A DNA stretch of 64,000 nucleotides from PALSA-505 sp036502085. GTDB taxonomy: Bacteria; Actinomycetota; Actinomycetes; Streptosporangiales; Streptosporangiaceae. Positions 15,939 through 24,987 of the stretch are shown in pieces. The notes under the pieces were generated by a model. That model was not told the origin of the DNA. It was given only the letters and a program-made list of their open reading frames with translations, and ran no database searches. The position numbers and the translations under genes were made by a program. Position 1 is the first letter of the stretch. Each line of letters opens with the position of its first letter. The stretch is taken from contig DASXZD010000020.1 of assembly GCA_036502085.1 (NCBI GenBank), positions 87,204-151,203 on the forward strand, written 5' to 3'.

Positions 15939-16880
15939 ATGACCGACAACACCGTGATCAACTGGCTGCTCGACTCCGACCCGGCCATCCGCTGGCAGGT
16001 GCTAGGCGATCTCACGGACGCCCCGCCCGGCGAGGTCGCCGCCGAACGAGCGCGGGTGGAGCACGAGGGCTGGGGCGCCCGCCTGCTGGCGCTTGAGGGC
16101 GCCGACGGGCTGTGGGACGGCGGCGCCTGCTTCCCTGCCTCCTACGCCGGCGACGAACCGGGGCAGCCGTGGACGCCGACGATGCACACCCTGCAGACCT
16201 TGCAGATCTTCGGGCTCGACCCCGCGTGCGGGGCGGCCCGGCGCGCGATCTCGCTCGTCGCCGAGCACGGCCGCTGGGAGCACGCCGGGCAGCGGTACTT
16301 CGACGGCGAGGTCGAGCCGTGCATCAACGGCAGGACGATCGAGATGGGCGCCTATTACGGGGTGGACGTCGCGCCGCTCGTCGACCGGATCCTCGGCGAG
16401 CGGCTCGCTGACGGCGGATGGAACTGCGAGGCCGAGAACGGATCCGTGCGCTCCTCGTTCGACACGACGATCACCGTGCTCGACGGGCTGCTCGAATTCG
16501 AGCGGGCAGCCGGCGGGTCCGCCGCGGTGCGCGAGGCGCGGCGCAGCGGGGAGGAGTACCTGCTCGAGCGAAGCCTGCTGCGCCGCAAGAGCACGGGCGA
16601 GGTCGTCAACCCCGAGTACCTCGACTTCGCCTTTCCCTATTACTGGCACTACGACGTGCTGCGCGCGCTCGACTACTTCCGGCGTTCGGGCGCCGAGCCG
16701 GACTCGCGGCTAGGCGCAGCCGTGGAGGTCGTGCGGTGCAAGCAGCAGCCGGACGGCCGCTGGCTGCTGGACCGCGTGCATCCCGGCCGCGTCCACTTCG
16801 CTTTCGAGGGAGGCGCGGGGGAGCCCAGCCGCTGGAACACCCTCCGCGCGCTCCGGGTGCTCGACTGGTGGAAACGTTAA
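15939..16880 (+). CDS. Prenyltransferase/squalene-cyclase-like alpha-toroid protein
   Basis: The 313-residue protein has repeated helical hairpins with LADGGWNCE and WDGGACF-type QW-like motifs, as in squalene-hopene cyclase and prenyltransferase folds. The DxDD cyclase motif is not seen, so enzymatic activity is doubtful. Proteins of this size are widely annotated as hypothetical in actinomycetes. The ATG at 15939 (or GTG at 15930) begins the conserved part (NWLLDSDPAIRWQVLGDL). The metallophosphoesterase gene follows after 26 bases on the same strand. Confidence 0.7.
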   Translation: MTDNTVINWLLDSDPAIRWQVLGDLTDAPPGEVAAERARVEHEGWGARLLALEGADGLWDGGACFPASYAGDEPGQPWTPTMHTLQTLQIFGLDPACGAARRAISLVAEHGRWEHAGQRYFDGEVEPCINGRTIEMGAYYGVDVAPLVDRILGERLADGGWNCEAENGSVRSSFDTTITVLDGLLEFERAAGGSAAVREARRSGEEYLLERSLLRRKSTGEVVNPEYLDFAFPYYWHYDVLRALDYFRRSGAEPDSRLGAAVEVVRCKQQPDGRWLLDRVHPGRVHFAFEGGAGEPSRWNTLRALRVLDWWKR

Positions 16881-16906
16881 CTCGCCGTAGGCGATAACCC
16901 CATAGA

Positions 16907-18277
16907 GTGCGGAAGATGCGCAAGGACGCCAGCGATAAGCAACACGTGCAGAATCACGTCGGGAAGGTCCGGGACGTGCTCGGCGACCCGCGGCTCTCCG
17001 ATGTGATCGGCCGCGCGGCCGCCCAGGTACCAGGAGATGCCGCCCCCCGAGTCAAGATCGACGCGCTGCTGTCGGCCGACTTCGACTCGATGGCCTCGTC
17101 TGGAGGCGACTCCGAGGCCGTTCCCTACCTTTCCCGCGCGCCGCTGGTGAGCATGGTGCAAAGTCACCTCGAAGAGGCACTGGGCGGTGCGGGAATCCCG
17201 GACCCGAGCGAGCTCACTAGCCTGTGGTCAAGGATCGTCCGCGCCATCGAGCACTTCCTGCACATCTCGCCGGGATCGTTCACGCCCAGCGACCCCGACT
17301 GGTACATCGACATCGCGAGGGGCGTGCTCGAACGCCTCGCCAAGGGGAATGCGCCCTTCAACCAGGCCCCGGCCGAATACGACGGCATGGCCGACGACGC
17401 CCGGCTGGTGATCGTCGGCGACTGGGGCACTGGCCTGCCGCGCGCCCGCAACGTGGCCGCCCGCATGCGCGAAGCGATCGACGTCGCGCTGGCCAGCCAT
17501 CGCCAGGTGCATGTCCTGCACCTCGGCGACGTCTACTACTCGGGGTTCGAGTCCGAGGATCAGCACCGGTTCCTCGACCTGTGGCCGGTCACCGCGGCGC
17601 ATGCCGAGGCGGGCGTGACCTCCTGGTCGCTGAATGGCAATCACGACATGTACAGCGGCGGGTTCGGCTATTTCGACACCCTGCTGGGTGATCCCCGCTT
17701 CAAGGGCCAGCGGTCGGCCGACGGCAAGCCGACCAGCTTCTTCCGGCTGCGCTCGCCATCCTGGGACTTCCTCGGCATCGACACCGCCTGGGACACCGAC
17801 GTCGTATCGGCCGGCGAGGTCGCGGTCCTGCAGGACCCGCAGGCCCGGTACGTCGCCGATGTCGCCGCCGGCTCGTCACGCAAGCTTGTGCTGCTCAGCC
17901 ACCACGAGCTGCTGTCCTTCTACGACAAGCCCGACATCGGCAGCACGCTTCCCGGCAAGCTCGCTCCGGTGCTGCACGGGAACCGCGTCACGGCCTGGTG
18001 GTGGGGCCATGAGCACCGGGTCATCACCTACCAGGCCGCGGCCGGAGTCCGCTACCCGCGGTGCCTGGGCCACGGCGGCGTGCCCATCCCGCCCTCCGCC
18101 GACCAGCCCCCCGGCAGCACGCCGGTCATCACCTGGCACAACACGCGCACGCTGCGCGAGGACGGCCAGATCCGGACGCGGTTCGGCTTCGCCGTGCTCG
18201 ACCTGCAGCCAGACCGGATCGAGGTCGCGTACGTGGACGACGACGGCCACACCGCGCACACCGAGATCGTTACATAG
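16907..18277 (+). CDS. Calcineurin-like metallophosphoesterase
   Basis: In this 456-residue protein the dinuclear metal motifs appear in order: VGDWGTG, HLGDVYYSG, LNGNHDMYSG, LLSHHELL and WWGHEHR. All metal ligands of the calcineurin-like phosphoesterase family are therefore present. An N-terminal ~160-residue helical extension is not recognised. No signal peptide is visible, so it is probably cytoplasmic. The GTG at 16907 and an ATG three codons later are both usable starts. Substrate is unknown. Confidence 0.85.
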   Translation: MRKMRKDASDKQHVQNHVGKVRDVLGDPRLSDVIGRAAAQVPGDAAPRVKIDALLSADFDSMASSGGDSEAVPYLSRAPLVSMVQSHLEEALGGAGIPDPSELTSLWSRIVRAIEHFLHISPGSFTPSDPDWYIDIARGVLERLAKGNAPFNQAPAEYDGMADDARLVIVGDWGTGLPRARNVAARMREAIDVALASHRQVHVLHLGDVYYSGFESEDQHRFLDLWPVTAAHAEAGVTSWSLNGNHDMYSGGFGYFDTLLGDPRFKGQRSADGKPTSFFRLRSPSWDFLGIDTAWDTDVVSAGEVAVLQDPQARYVADVAAGSSRKLVLLSHHELLSFYDKPDIGSTLPGKLAPVLHGNRVTAWWWGHEHRVITYQAAAGVRYPRCLGHGGVPIPPSADQPPGSTPVITWHNTRTLREDGQIRTRFGFAVLDLQPDRIEVAYVDDDGHTAHTEIVT

Positions 18278-18418
18278 CCTTCCTTACGCTGGGTCGCCGG
18301 CGCCCTGGCCCACCTGATCAAATCGGGGTGATATTGGCTTGACGGATCGCGTGCTGTTGACGATAGTGGCCATCGCCCGGTCCGCCCCGGGCCAGCGACG
18401 CTGCTCGTCGAGCATGAG

Positions 18419-18661
18419 AAGGCCGACTGCCCGGGCAGCATGGAGCCGATCGCGGTCACCGTCCGCGGCGAGCGCCGCTGGATGCTGATTCATCGCTGCA
18501 CGCGCTGCGGGCGGCTGCGGATGAACCGCACGGCCGCCGATGACAGCGTGCTGCTGCTGATGCAGCTGGCCGCGCTGCCGCTGGCCACGCCGCCTGTTCC
18601 CTGCCTCGGCCCGGCCGCGCCGCCGGACCGTGGCCCCGGGACCAGGCAACGCCCTGCCTGA
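18419..18661 (+). pseudogene. C-terminal fragment of an RNHCP-domain protein
   Basis: The visible reading (ADCPGSMEPIAV, then MLIHRCTRCGRLRMNRTAAD and LLLMQLAALPLA) matches the second half of RNHCP zinc-binding proteins. The first half, with the RNHCP signature and first Cys pair, is absent; upstream sequence in this frame does not resemble it. The remaining piece could start at the ATG at 18440 but would lack half of the metal site, so it is called a fragment. Confidence 0.6.
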
Positions 18662-19081
18662 AGTGAGATCCACGCTTTTACAAGGCGGCGCAGCAGCATC
18701 AGGGCAGGCGCTTCCACGGTAACGCCCATGGGCAGGGAAACAAACCATCTGCACGCTGGGGCCAGCCTGGTGGTTGACGCGTGCTCATGATATAACTAAT
18801 GCTTATTAGCTAAATGGGAGGTCGGTCATGCTCCCCCAGCAGTACTAGGCCAAGCACCCGGTGGCCGTGCTCGCCAGCCGCTGACCAGCCGCGGCACCCG
18901 CTAGTGAAAACCAGCCAGGAAGTGGCCGGGTGGGTCCTAAGGCGGCAGGGAGAGATCACCAACGGTCCTTGCCCTGCCGCGAGGTCTCGCGTGAACCGCG
19001 CGCAGCCGGCGGTAGCAGCGGGTCACCTCCGGTCCCGGGATGCGGGTCTGGGGCATATTGACCGGCGTTGAAGGAGGCGTC
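18662..19081. other. 420-bp gap with an AT-rich promoter-like patch and a stop-interrupted start
   Basis: An AT-rich patch (about 18773-18815) contains TTGACG and the dyad CTAATGCTTATTAG, resembling a promoter with a small operator. It is followed by GGGAGG and an ATG at 18829. That frame stops after six codons (MLPQQY) but continues beyond the TAG with AKHPVAVLASR before another stop. This may be the start of a lost gene. No other coding frame here is convincing. Confidence 0.35.
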
Positions 19082-19606
19082 GTGTACAGCAAAATCAAGA
19101 TCGCAGGTCATCCCGTGCACCCGATGCTGGTCGCCTTCCCGGTCGCCAGCTATACCGGCACGCTGGCGGGTTACGCGGTCTATGCCGCCAACGGCCACCA
19201 GTTCTGGCTGAACCTGGCCATAGCCCTCAACCTGATCGGGGTGTGCACGGCCGCCCTGGCCGCCCTGCCCGGCCTGGCCGACTGGGCGTTCGGCATCCCG
19301 CGCGGCTCGGCGGCCAAGAAGGCCGGGATGATCCACGCCGGGCTGAACGTGAGCGCCCTCGGGCTGTTCCTGGCCGCGGTGGTGTCCTATGCGGCTGACT
19401 GGAACGGGCCACCGGCCAGTGCCACCCTCGGCGTGGTCCTGTCGGCGATCGGCTTCACCCTCACCGGCCTGGCTGGGTTCTTCGGCTGGATGCTGGTCCA
19501 GGACTACCACGTCGGCGTCCGGCTCGTCCCCGAGCAGGAACTCGCCGAGCCGGCTATCCAGCACTCCCACCCCGGCTGGCTGGGCCGCCGCCACGCCGCC
19601 CGATAA
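19082..19606 (+). CDS. DUF2231 membrane protein
   Basis: This 174-residue integral membrane protein has the DUF2231 hallmark GHPVHPMLVAFPV near the N-terminus. Four predicted helices follow (TLAGYAVYAA; LNLAIALNLIGVCTAALAAL; GLFLAAVVSYA; LSAIGFTLTGLAGFFGWMLV). Function is unknown; the family is often found near redox and stress genes. The GTG at 19082 is chosen because AAGGAGG lies six bases upstream; a longer frame from 19040 lacks such a site. Confidence 0.88.
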   Translation: MYSKIKIAGHPVHPMLVAFPVASYTGTLAGYAVYAANGHQFWLNLAIALNLIGVCTAALAALPGLADWAFGIPRGSAAKKAGMIHAGLNVSALGLFLAAVVSYAADWNGPPASATLGVVLSAIGFTLTGLAGFFGWMLVQDYHVGVRLVPEQELAEPAIQHSHPGWLGRRHAAR

Positions 19607-19639
19607 ACCCCGCAGCGACAGCCGGCCAGTCACGGCCGC

Positions 19640-19740
19640 CGGTGCGTGTTCTGTGAGCCGAACCCGTCCGGGTTTGGCGGCCAGCGGACGCTGCGGGCCG
19701 GGCACATCAAGCAGTGGAAGGACGCCGACGCGACACAAGC
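19640..19740 (+). pseudogene. Possible HNH-endonuclease fragment in a 390-bp gap
   Basis: Between 19607 and 19996 there is no intact gene. One short frame reads CEPNPSGFGG followed by LRAGHIKQWKDADA. The second part resembles the AHIKPWKD core of HNH endonucleases, with nothing recognisable around it. It is reported as a weak remnant. Confidence 0.25.
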
Positions 19741-19996
19741 AGGCAGTCGATCGCGAAGGAGCGGTGCCGTGCAAGACCAGGCCACTGATAGTGGTGGAGC
19801 TCGGCATCGGCATCGGCATCATGCATGACAGGTGGCGAAACACCGCCGCTGTGGTCGGCGCCGCGTTCGCGCTGGCGCCCTTCAGCCAGTTCCGGAATCA
19901 GCCGCATCAGCGAGTGGCGTCATCACCGGCGCCCAACGACGATCACGTCAAATGGATAGGGACGTGCTAGCGACCCCCAGGAGAAAGAGAACTCGA

Positions 19997-20680
19997 ATGC
20001 GAAAAAGATACCTCCCAGCCATGCTGGTGGCCCCGCTCCTCGTAGCAGTACTAGGCTTCTCCGGCCTCGCGGCCGCGGGAACCCCGGCCGCGGGCGCCGC
20101 TACCGCAATGCCGCCTGCCGCGGCGACCCACTTCAACGCCAAAGAGCTGGCCTTCCACGATGCGATGCGCGCGCTGTGGGAGATCCACGGCACGTTCACC
20201 GAGCGCGCGATCGTCGACTTCGTCGGCGGCCTTCCGGACACGCCGAACGTGATCAGCTATCTGCAGCACAACCAGGTCAACATCGGCAACGCCATCAAGC
20301 CCTACTTCGGGAACAAGGCCGGCGACGAGCTGACCACTCTGCTGCATCACCACATCTCGGACGCCGTGAACTGCGTCGTCGCCGCCAAGGCCGGCAACCC
20401 GGCCGAGCTCAAGGCGGCCGAAAAGGCGTTCTTCGCCAACGGCAACCAGATCGCGCGCTTCCTGCACGCCGCCAACCCGCGCTTCTGGTCACTTGCCGCG
20501 ATGCAGCGCATGATGCAGATCCACCTCAACCAGGTGCTGGAGCTCGCCGTCGATCAGATCAAGGGCGACTACACCGCCAACCTCAATCTGTACGGCATCT
20601 ACATCCACCACATCCTATTCGGGATGGCAGACATGCTCAGCAATGGGATCATCAAGCGGTTCCCTTCCCAATTCCGGTAA
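19997..20680 (+). CDS. Secreted helical protein of unknown function
   Basis: The 227-residue protein has a signal peptide (LPAMLVAPLLVAVLGF, cleavage near AAAG/TPAA). An all-helical domain follows, rich in conserved-looking His, Asn and Trp (RALWEIHGTFTERAIVDF, LQHNQVNIGNAIKPYFG, LLHHHISDAVN, IHLNQVLELAVDQ). The pattern recalls a family of secreted proteins in bacilli and actinomycetes without an experimentally known role; the His-rich helices suggest metal binding, which is inference. AGGAGA lies before the ATG at 19997. Confidence 0.72.
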   Translation: MRKRYLPAMLVAPLLVAVLGFSGLAAAGTPAAGAATAMPPAAATHFNAKELAFHDAMRALWEIHGTFTERAIVDFVGGLPDTPNVISYLQHNQVNIGNAIKPYFGNKAGDELTTLLHHHISDAVNCVVAAKAGNPAELKAAEKAFFANGNQIARFLHAANPRFWSLAAMQRMMQIHLNQVLELAVDQIKGDYTANLNLYGIYIHHILFGMADMLSNGIIKRFPSQFR

Positions 20681-20860
20681 CTCGCCAGACACCGCCCGGC
20701 GGCATTGAAAGCCGCCGGGCGGTCCGTGGTCACGCCTGCAGCTCGGCAGCGGGACCGCCGAGCAGCCTGCTCACCCCCCGGCGGACCCCGATAGGGCCCG
20801 GTAGGGCCCAGTAGGGTGTCCGGAGCATGGCGTTACGGGGGACGGGCCGGAAGGAGCAGC

Positions 20861-21664
20861 ATGCCTGCAAGGGAGCCCCGCGTTCCGGACGGTGTCGACG
20901 TGACGATCCCCAGCGTCGCGCGCATCTACGACTATCTGCTCGGCGGGAAGGACAATTACGCGGCCGACCGGGAGGCGGCGGCGAAGTTCATCGAGCTGGT
21001 CCCCGAGGTGCGGCAGATAGCCCGGGCCAACCGGGACTTCCTCGTCCGCTGCGTGCGCTTCCTGGCCCAGGCCGGGGTCGAGCAGTTCATCGAGCTCGGC
21101 GCCGGCATCCCCACCCACCCGAGCGTGCACGAGATAGCCAGGCAGGACAGGCCGGACGCGCGCGTGGCGTACGTGGACCACGACCCGGTCGTGCTCGCGC
21201 ACAACCGCGCCCTGCTCGCCACCGACGACGGCGTGATCATCGTCAAGGCCGACCTGAGGGAGCCCGACCAGGTGCTCGGCGACCCGGCGCTGTCCCGGCT
21301 GATCGACTTCAGCCAGCCCATCGCCGTGCTCTTCCTGGCGGTGCTGCACTTCATCAGCGACGAGGAGGGGCCGGGCCAGATCGTCGCCGGATTCCGCGAC
21401 CGCCTCTCGCCCGGCGGCTACCTGGTGATATCCACTGGCTCCTCCGACGGGGCCGACGCCAGCGCAGGGGGAGTGCAGGAGCTGTACCGCGCCGCGGGAA
21501 CGCCCATCGTGGGCCGGTCCCCGGAGCAGGTCATGGAGTTCTTCGCCGGGTGCGATCTGGTGGAGCCGGGACTGGTGCAGCTATCCCAGTGGCGGCCCGA
21601 TCTCGGCACCGATACCAGGACCACCCGCATCCACATGCTGGCCGGGGTGGGCAGGAAGCGTTAG
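20861..21664 (+). CDS. DUF574 SAM-dependent methyltransferase
   Basis: This 267-residue actinomycete protein of the DUF574 methyltransferase family has the N-terminal signature IPSVARIYDYLLGGKDNYAA. The SAM-binding motif FIELGAGIPTHPSVHE, YVDHDPVVLAHNRALL (acidic loop), and an FLAVLHFISDEE core strand follow. These proteins are highly multiplied in actinomycetes; substrates are mostly unknown. AAGGAG precedes the ATG at 20861, which is preferred over the upstream GTG-type starts. Confidence 0.9.
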   Translation: MPAREPRVPDGVDVTIPSVARIYDYLLGGKDNYAADREAAAKFIELVPEVRQIARANRDFLVRCVRFLAQAGVEQFIELGAGIPTHPSVHEIARQDRPDARVAYVDHDPVVLAHNRALLATDDGVIIVKADLREPDQVLGDPALSRLIDFSQPIAVLFLAVLHFISDEEGPGQIVAGFRDRLSPGGYLVISTGSSDGADASAGGVQELYRAAGTPIVGRSPEQVMEFFAGCDLVEPGLVQLSQWRPDLGTDTRTTRIHMLAGVGRKR

Positions 21665-21743
21665 CATAGGGATCACCGAGTCTTCGGCAAGCGAACGCGA
21701 GGTCGCTGGGGAAGGTGCACCTCGACCGCTTGCAGGAGGATCG

Positions 21744-22253
21744 GTGTCCGTACGTGGCGTTCTGAGCGTCCACTCCGCGCCCTCGGCGCTGTGCCCGCAT
21801 ATCGAGTGGGCCGTGGCGAGGGCTGTCGGCATGCCCGTCGACTTGCCCTGGGTGAGCCAGCCGGCCGCGCCCGGGACGCTGCGCAGCGAGCTGACCTGGA
21901 CCGCCCGCCCGGGCACCGCGGCGACCATCACGTCCGCGCTGGCCGGCTGGAACCGGCTGCGCTTCGAGGTCACCGAAGAGGCCAGCCCGGGCTGCGATCC
22001 GGTCCGGTACAGCTACACCCCGGCGCTCGGCACGTTCTCCTGCGTGACCGCGGCGAACGGGGACGTGCTGGTCCCCGAGGGCAGGCTGCGCGCCGCGATG
22101 ACCCTGGCCGGGGCGTCCCTGCCCGGGCGTCCGGTCTCCTCGCTCGAGGCCGAGCTCGGCCGGCTGATCGGCCAGGCCTGGGACGACGAGCTTGAGCCGT
22201 TCCGCTGCGCGGCCGAGGGCGCGCCGGTGCGCTGGCTGCACGCGACCGGCTGA
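21744..22253 (+). CDS. DUF3145 protein
   Basis: The 169-residue protein is typical of the actinobacteria-specific DUF3145 family (VRGVLSVHSAPSALCPHIEW near the start, then RFEVTEEASPG and YSYTPALGTF). It is soluble, with no signal peptide. The family is conserved across actinomycetes without an assigned function. The GTG start has GGAGGATCG just upstream. Confidence 0.88.
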   Translation: MSVRGVLSVHSAPSALCPHIEWAVARAVGMPVDLPWVSQPAAPGTLRSELTWTARPGTAATITSALAGWNRLRFEVTEEASPGCDPVRYSYTPALGTFSCVTAANGDVLVPEGRLRAAMTLAGASLPGRPVSSLEAELGRLIGQAWDDELEPFRCAAEGAPVRWLHATG

Positions 22254-22272
22254 GCCCCGGCCAACAGCTAGC

Positions 22273-22485
22273 TCAGCTGCTCATGAAGGCGGCGGTCCCG
22301 TCCGGCGAGCCCAGGCCGACCGGGGCGTAGCAGCGGTTGCTGCCGGGTGACAGGTCGAACAGCCCGCCGGGGGTCGGCGTACGGGTACGAGGCCGGGCAG
22401 GTCTCCGCTGCGGGCGTCCCGGCCAGCGCGTAGACGCCGGTGATGATTCGGCGGCGGCGTCCGGGTCGTTGTAGGCGCACGGCGC
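22273..22485 (-). pseudogene. Remnant of a second S53 peptidase
   Basis: Minus-strand pieces match the neighbouring S53 peptidase in order but in shifting frames: AYNDPDAAA (catalytic N-part), ITGVYALAGTPAAETCPASY (C-part), and GLFDLSPGSNRCYA then GLGSPDGTAAFMSS before TGA. The middle of the enzyme, including the catalytic Ser region, is deleted. This looks like a decayed tandem duplicate. Confidence 0.7.
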
Positions 22486-22516
22486 GGGGCCGCACCCGTG
22501 GTACGGATGCGGCCCC
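22486..22516 (-). terminator. Hairpin terminator after the S53 peptidase gene
   Basis: GGGGCCGCA (22486-22494) and TGCGGCCCC (22508-22516) form a perfect 9-bp stem with a 13-base loop, 20 bp after the peptidase stop codon. No T-run follows, which is usual in high-G+C actinomycetes. Confidence 0.65.
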
Positions 22517-22536
22517 GGATTGCCGTTTGCTACTTG

Positions 22537-23793
22537 CTAGCCGGTGAAGGCGGCCGTGCCGTTGGGGGTGCCCCAGCCGGTCGGGCCGTCGTAGCCAACC
22601 CCGGCGGTGCACAGGATGGTGTGGGTGCAGGTGCCGTTGCTCCCCATCGTCACATCGAACAGGCTGCCGGTGTGCGCGTAGATGTCGGCGGTCGGGAAGG
22701 TGCCCGCGGACGGGGTGCCGCCCAGGGCGAAGACCGAGGCGATGATCGGGGAGGACACGCTGGTCCCGCCGACCACGATGAAGCCGCCCTGGTCATAGGT
22801 GTCGTACATGGCCACCCCGGTGTTGGGGTCGGCGACCGCGGCCACGTCGTTGTCGGTGCGGTGCTTGCAGCCGGGTACGACCTGCTGCCAGGACGCCCTG
22901 GACTCAGACGCCGTCGAGCAGCCGCCGCCGGAACCGTTCCAGACGGTCTCGGTCCAGCCCCTGGTGCTCGACGCCGTGCGGAGCGAGGTGCCACCCACCG
23001 AAGTCAGCCACTGCGATGCCGACGGGTAGGAGACGCCGAAGCCGCTGTCGCCCGCGGATGCGGTCACGGCCACGCCGGCGTGCTTGTAGTAGAGGTTGTC
23101 GAAGGTGCCGTCGTTCGCGCTCTGCGATCCGCCGTAGGAGTTCGACACGGCGACGGCGCCGAGGCTGACCGCGGCGTTAACCGCCGTGCCCAGGCTCTTC
23201 GTGGTAGCGCTGTTGGACTCGGCCAGGATGATGTGGCACTTGGGGCAGATCGCCGAGACCATGTCGACGTCGAGCGATTCCTCGGTGGCCCAGCCGGTGG
23301 TGCCCGAGTTCTTCGGCAGCGGGCTGGCGGCGCCGTTCTGGTTGACGACGGACAGGCAGCCCGCGCCGGTGGACGCGTTGCAGGCCGGCAGGCCGTACGT
23401 CGAGCGGTAGTGGGCGACGTCAGCTACGGCGTTGGGGTCGTTGAAGGCGTCCACGACGGCGACCGTCTCGCCCGCGCCTGCGGTGGAGGATGGCAGTTTG
23501 TAGGCGCTCTGCAGCTGCGACGGGCCGAAGCCGGCCGGCAGCCGGTCGGTGCGCAGTAGCGCGGCCCTGCTCTGCGCCTTGATGTCGGTCCGGACCAGCA
23601 GCATGCAGGTCATGAAGCCCGGACGGGCGGTCGCCGCGCAGGCGTGGCGGACATTCGTAGCCGAGTGAGTCGCCGGAGCGGCTGGTACCTGGGTGGCGGA
23701 GGCCACGGTCGCGGAACTCACTGCTACCGCGAGCGAAGCGCCGGCGACAAGAGCCACGCGCGTCATACGCGAGCGAGCCGAGAGTGGGGACAA
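22537..23793 (-). CDS. Secreted S53 (sedolisin/kumamolisin-like) serine peptidase
   Basis: The 418-residue protein has a signal peptide (VALVAGASLAVAVSSATVASA). The acid-type serine peptidase core has Glu and Asp in TEESLDVDMVSAICPKC, an oxyanion/Asp segment in ASAGDSGFG, and the nucleophile in GGTSVSSPI. Multiple Cys pairs suggest disulfides. The prodomain is short compared with classic sedolisins. The C-terminus ends GWGTPNGTAAFTG, the typical calcium-site region being reduced. It is exported and presumably degrades extracellular protein. A remnant of a related gene lies just downstream. Confidence 0.88.
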   Translation of the reverse strand: MSPLSARSRMTRVALVAGASLAVAVSSATVASATQVPAAPATHSATNVRHACAATARPGFMTCMLLVRTDIKAQSRAALLRTDRLPAGFGPSQLQSAYKLPSSTAGAGETVAVVDAFNDPNAVADVAHYRSTYGLPACNASTGAGCLSVVNQNGAASPLPKNSGTTGWATEESLDVDMVSAICPKCHIILAESNSATTKSLGTAVNAAVSLGAVAVSNSYGGSQSANDGTFDNLYYKHAGVAVTASAGDSGFGVSYPSASQWLTSVGGTSLRTASSTRGWTETVWNGSGGGCSTASESRASWQQVVPGCKHRTDNDVAAVADPNTGVAMYDTYDQGGFIVVGGTSVSSPIIASVFALGGTPSAGTFPTADIYAHTGSLFDVTMGSNGTCTHTILCTAGVGYDGPTGWGTPNGTAAFTG

Positions 23794-23900
23794 TAAACTG
23801 CTCCCTTCAGGTACGGACCTGAGTGCACGCTCGGCGGACGGGTCTACACCACCGTGCTGCTACCAGGCCCTAGAACACGGGTCGTGTCCCTCGCGGGATA

Positions 23901-23930
23901 CTAACTTTTAATTAAATTAAGAGTCAATAT
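23901..23930. other. AT-rich block in the S53/nucleoside hydrolase intergenic gap
   Basis: Thirty bases with hardly any G+C (CTAACTTTTAATTAAATTAA and onward) stand out in the 228-bp gap between the divergent peptidase and hydrolase genes. It could be an UP-like or nucleoid-protein site; no clear -35/-10 pair can be assigned. Confidence 0.35.
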
Positions 23931-24021
23931 CTGGCTACATCCGGTTATGAACGACTTAAGCGCGCACGTGGCGGCCGAAGCCGGCCCTAAAGTGCCCTAA
24001 TGCGGATGAAGGCGGCAAATC

Positions 24022-24984
24022 ATGGGTAAACGCATCATCCTCGACTGCGATCCTGGTCACGACGACGCGATGGCGATCCTGCTGGCGCATGGCTGCCCCG
24101 ACATCGAACTGGTCGCGATCACGACGGTGGCCGGCAACCAGACACTGGACAAGACCACGCTCAACGCGCGCCGGGTCTGCACCGTGGCCGGGATCGCCGA
24201 CGTCCCGGTGTACGCGGGCGACTGGCGCCCGCTGGCGCGCGACCAGGTCACCGCGGCGGAGATTCACGGCAGCTCGGGCCTGGACGGGCCGGAGTTCGGC
24301 GAGCCCGCGGTGCCGCTGCAGGACGAGCACGCGGTGGACTTCCTGGTGCGCACGCTGATGGCCGAGGGCGAGGAGATCACGCTGGTGCCGACCGGCCCGC
24401 TGACCAACGTGGCCAGGGCGCTGCGCCGCGAGCCGCGGATCGCCGAGCGCACCCGCGAGGTGGTGCTGATGGGCGGCGCCTATACCCGCGGCAACCGCAC
24501 GCCCGCGGCCGAGTTCAACATCTGGGCCGACCCGGAGGCGGCCGCGATCGTGTTCGGCGCCGGATGGCCGCTGACCATGGTCGGGCTCGACCTCACCCAC
24601 CAGGCGATCGCTACCGGCGAGGTGCTGGCCCGGATCCGGGCGCTGGACACCGACGTGAGCCGGATGGTGACCGCGCTGATGGAGTTCTACGGCGCCGCGT
24701 ACCGTCGGTCCGGGGTGACCGGCGCCGGCGACGGGCCGCCGGTGCACGACCCGTGCGCGGTGGCCCTGGTGGCCAGGCCCGGCCTGATGGAGGTGCGGGA
24801 GGCGTTCGTCGCCGTGGAGACGCGCGGCGAGTGGACGTCGGGCATGACCGTCACCGACTTTCGCGGCAGCCTGGGCCGGCCGCCCAACGTCAAGGTGGCG
24901 ACGACCCTGGACGCCGCGGGCTTCTGGGATCTGATGGTGGACGCGCTGGCGGCGATCGGCACCCCAGACTCCGGGGACGCGTAG
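24022..24984 (+). CDS. Nucleoside hydrolase (IunH family)
   Basis: This 320-residue enzyme hydrolyses the N-glycosidic bond of nucleosides to base plus ribose. The calcium-binding signature DCDPGHDDAMAILLA is at the N-terminus, and PTGPLTNVARAL and FNIWADPEAA are conserved active-site regions. A C-terminal HDPCAVA carries a further metal-ligand Asp. It is followed three bases later by a ribokinase gene, so together they release and phosphorylate ribose from nucleosides for salvage. Confidence 0.93.
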   Translation: MGKRIILDCDPGHDDAMAILLAHGCPDIELVAITTVAGNQTLDKTTLNARRVCTVAGIADVPVYAGDWRPLARDQVTAAEIHGSSGLDGPEFGEPAVPLQDEHAVDFLVRTLMAEGEEITLVPTGPLTNVARALRREPRIAERTREVVLMGGAYTRGNRTPAAEFNIWADPEAAAIVFGAGWPLTMVGLDLTHQAIATGEVLARIRALDTDVSRMVTALMEFYGAAYRRSGVTGAGDGPPVHDPCAVALVARPGLMEVREAFVAVETRGEWTSGMTVTDFRGSLGRPPNVKVATTLDAAGFWDLMVDALAAIGTPDSGDA

Positions 24985-24987
24985 CTC

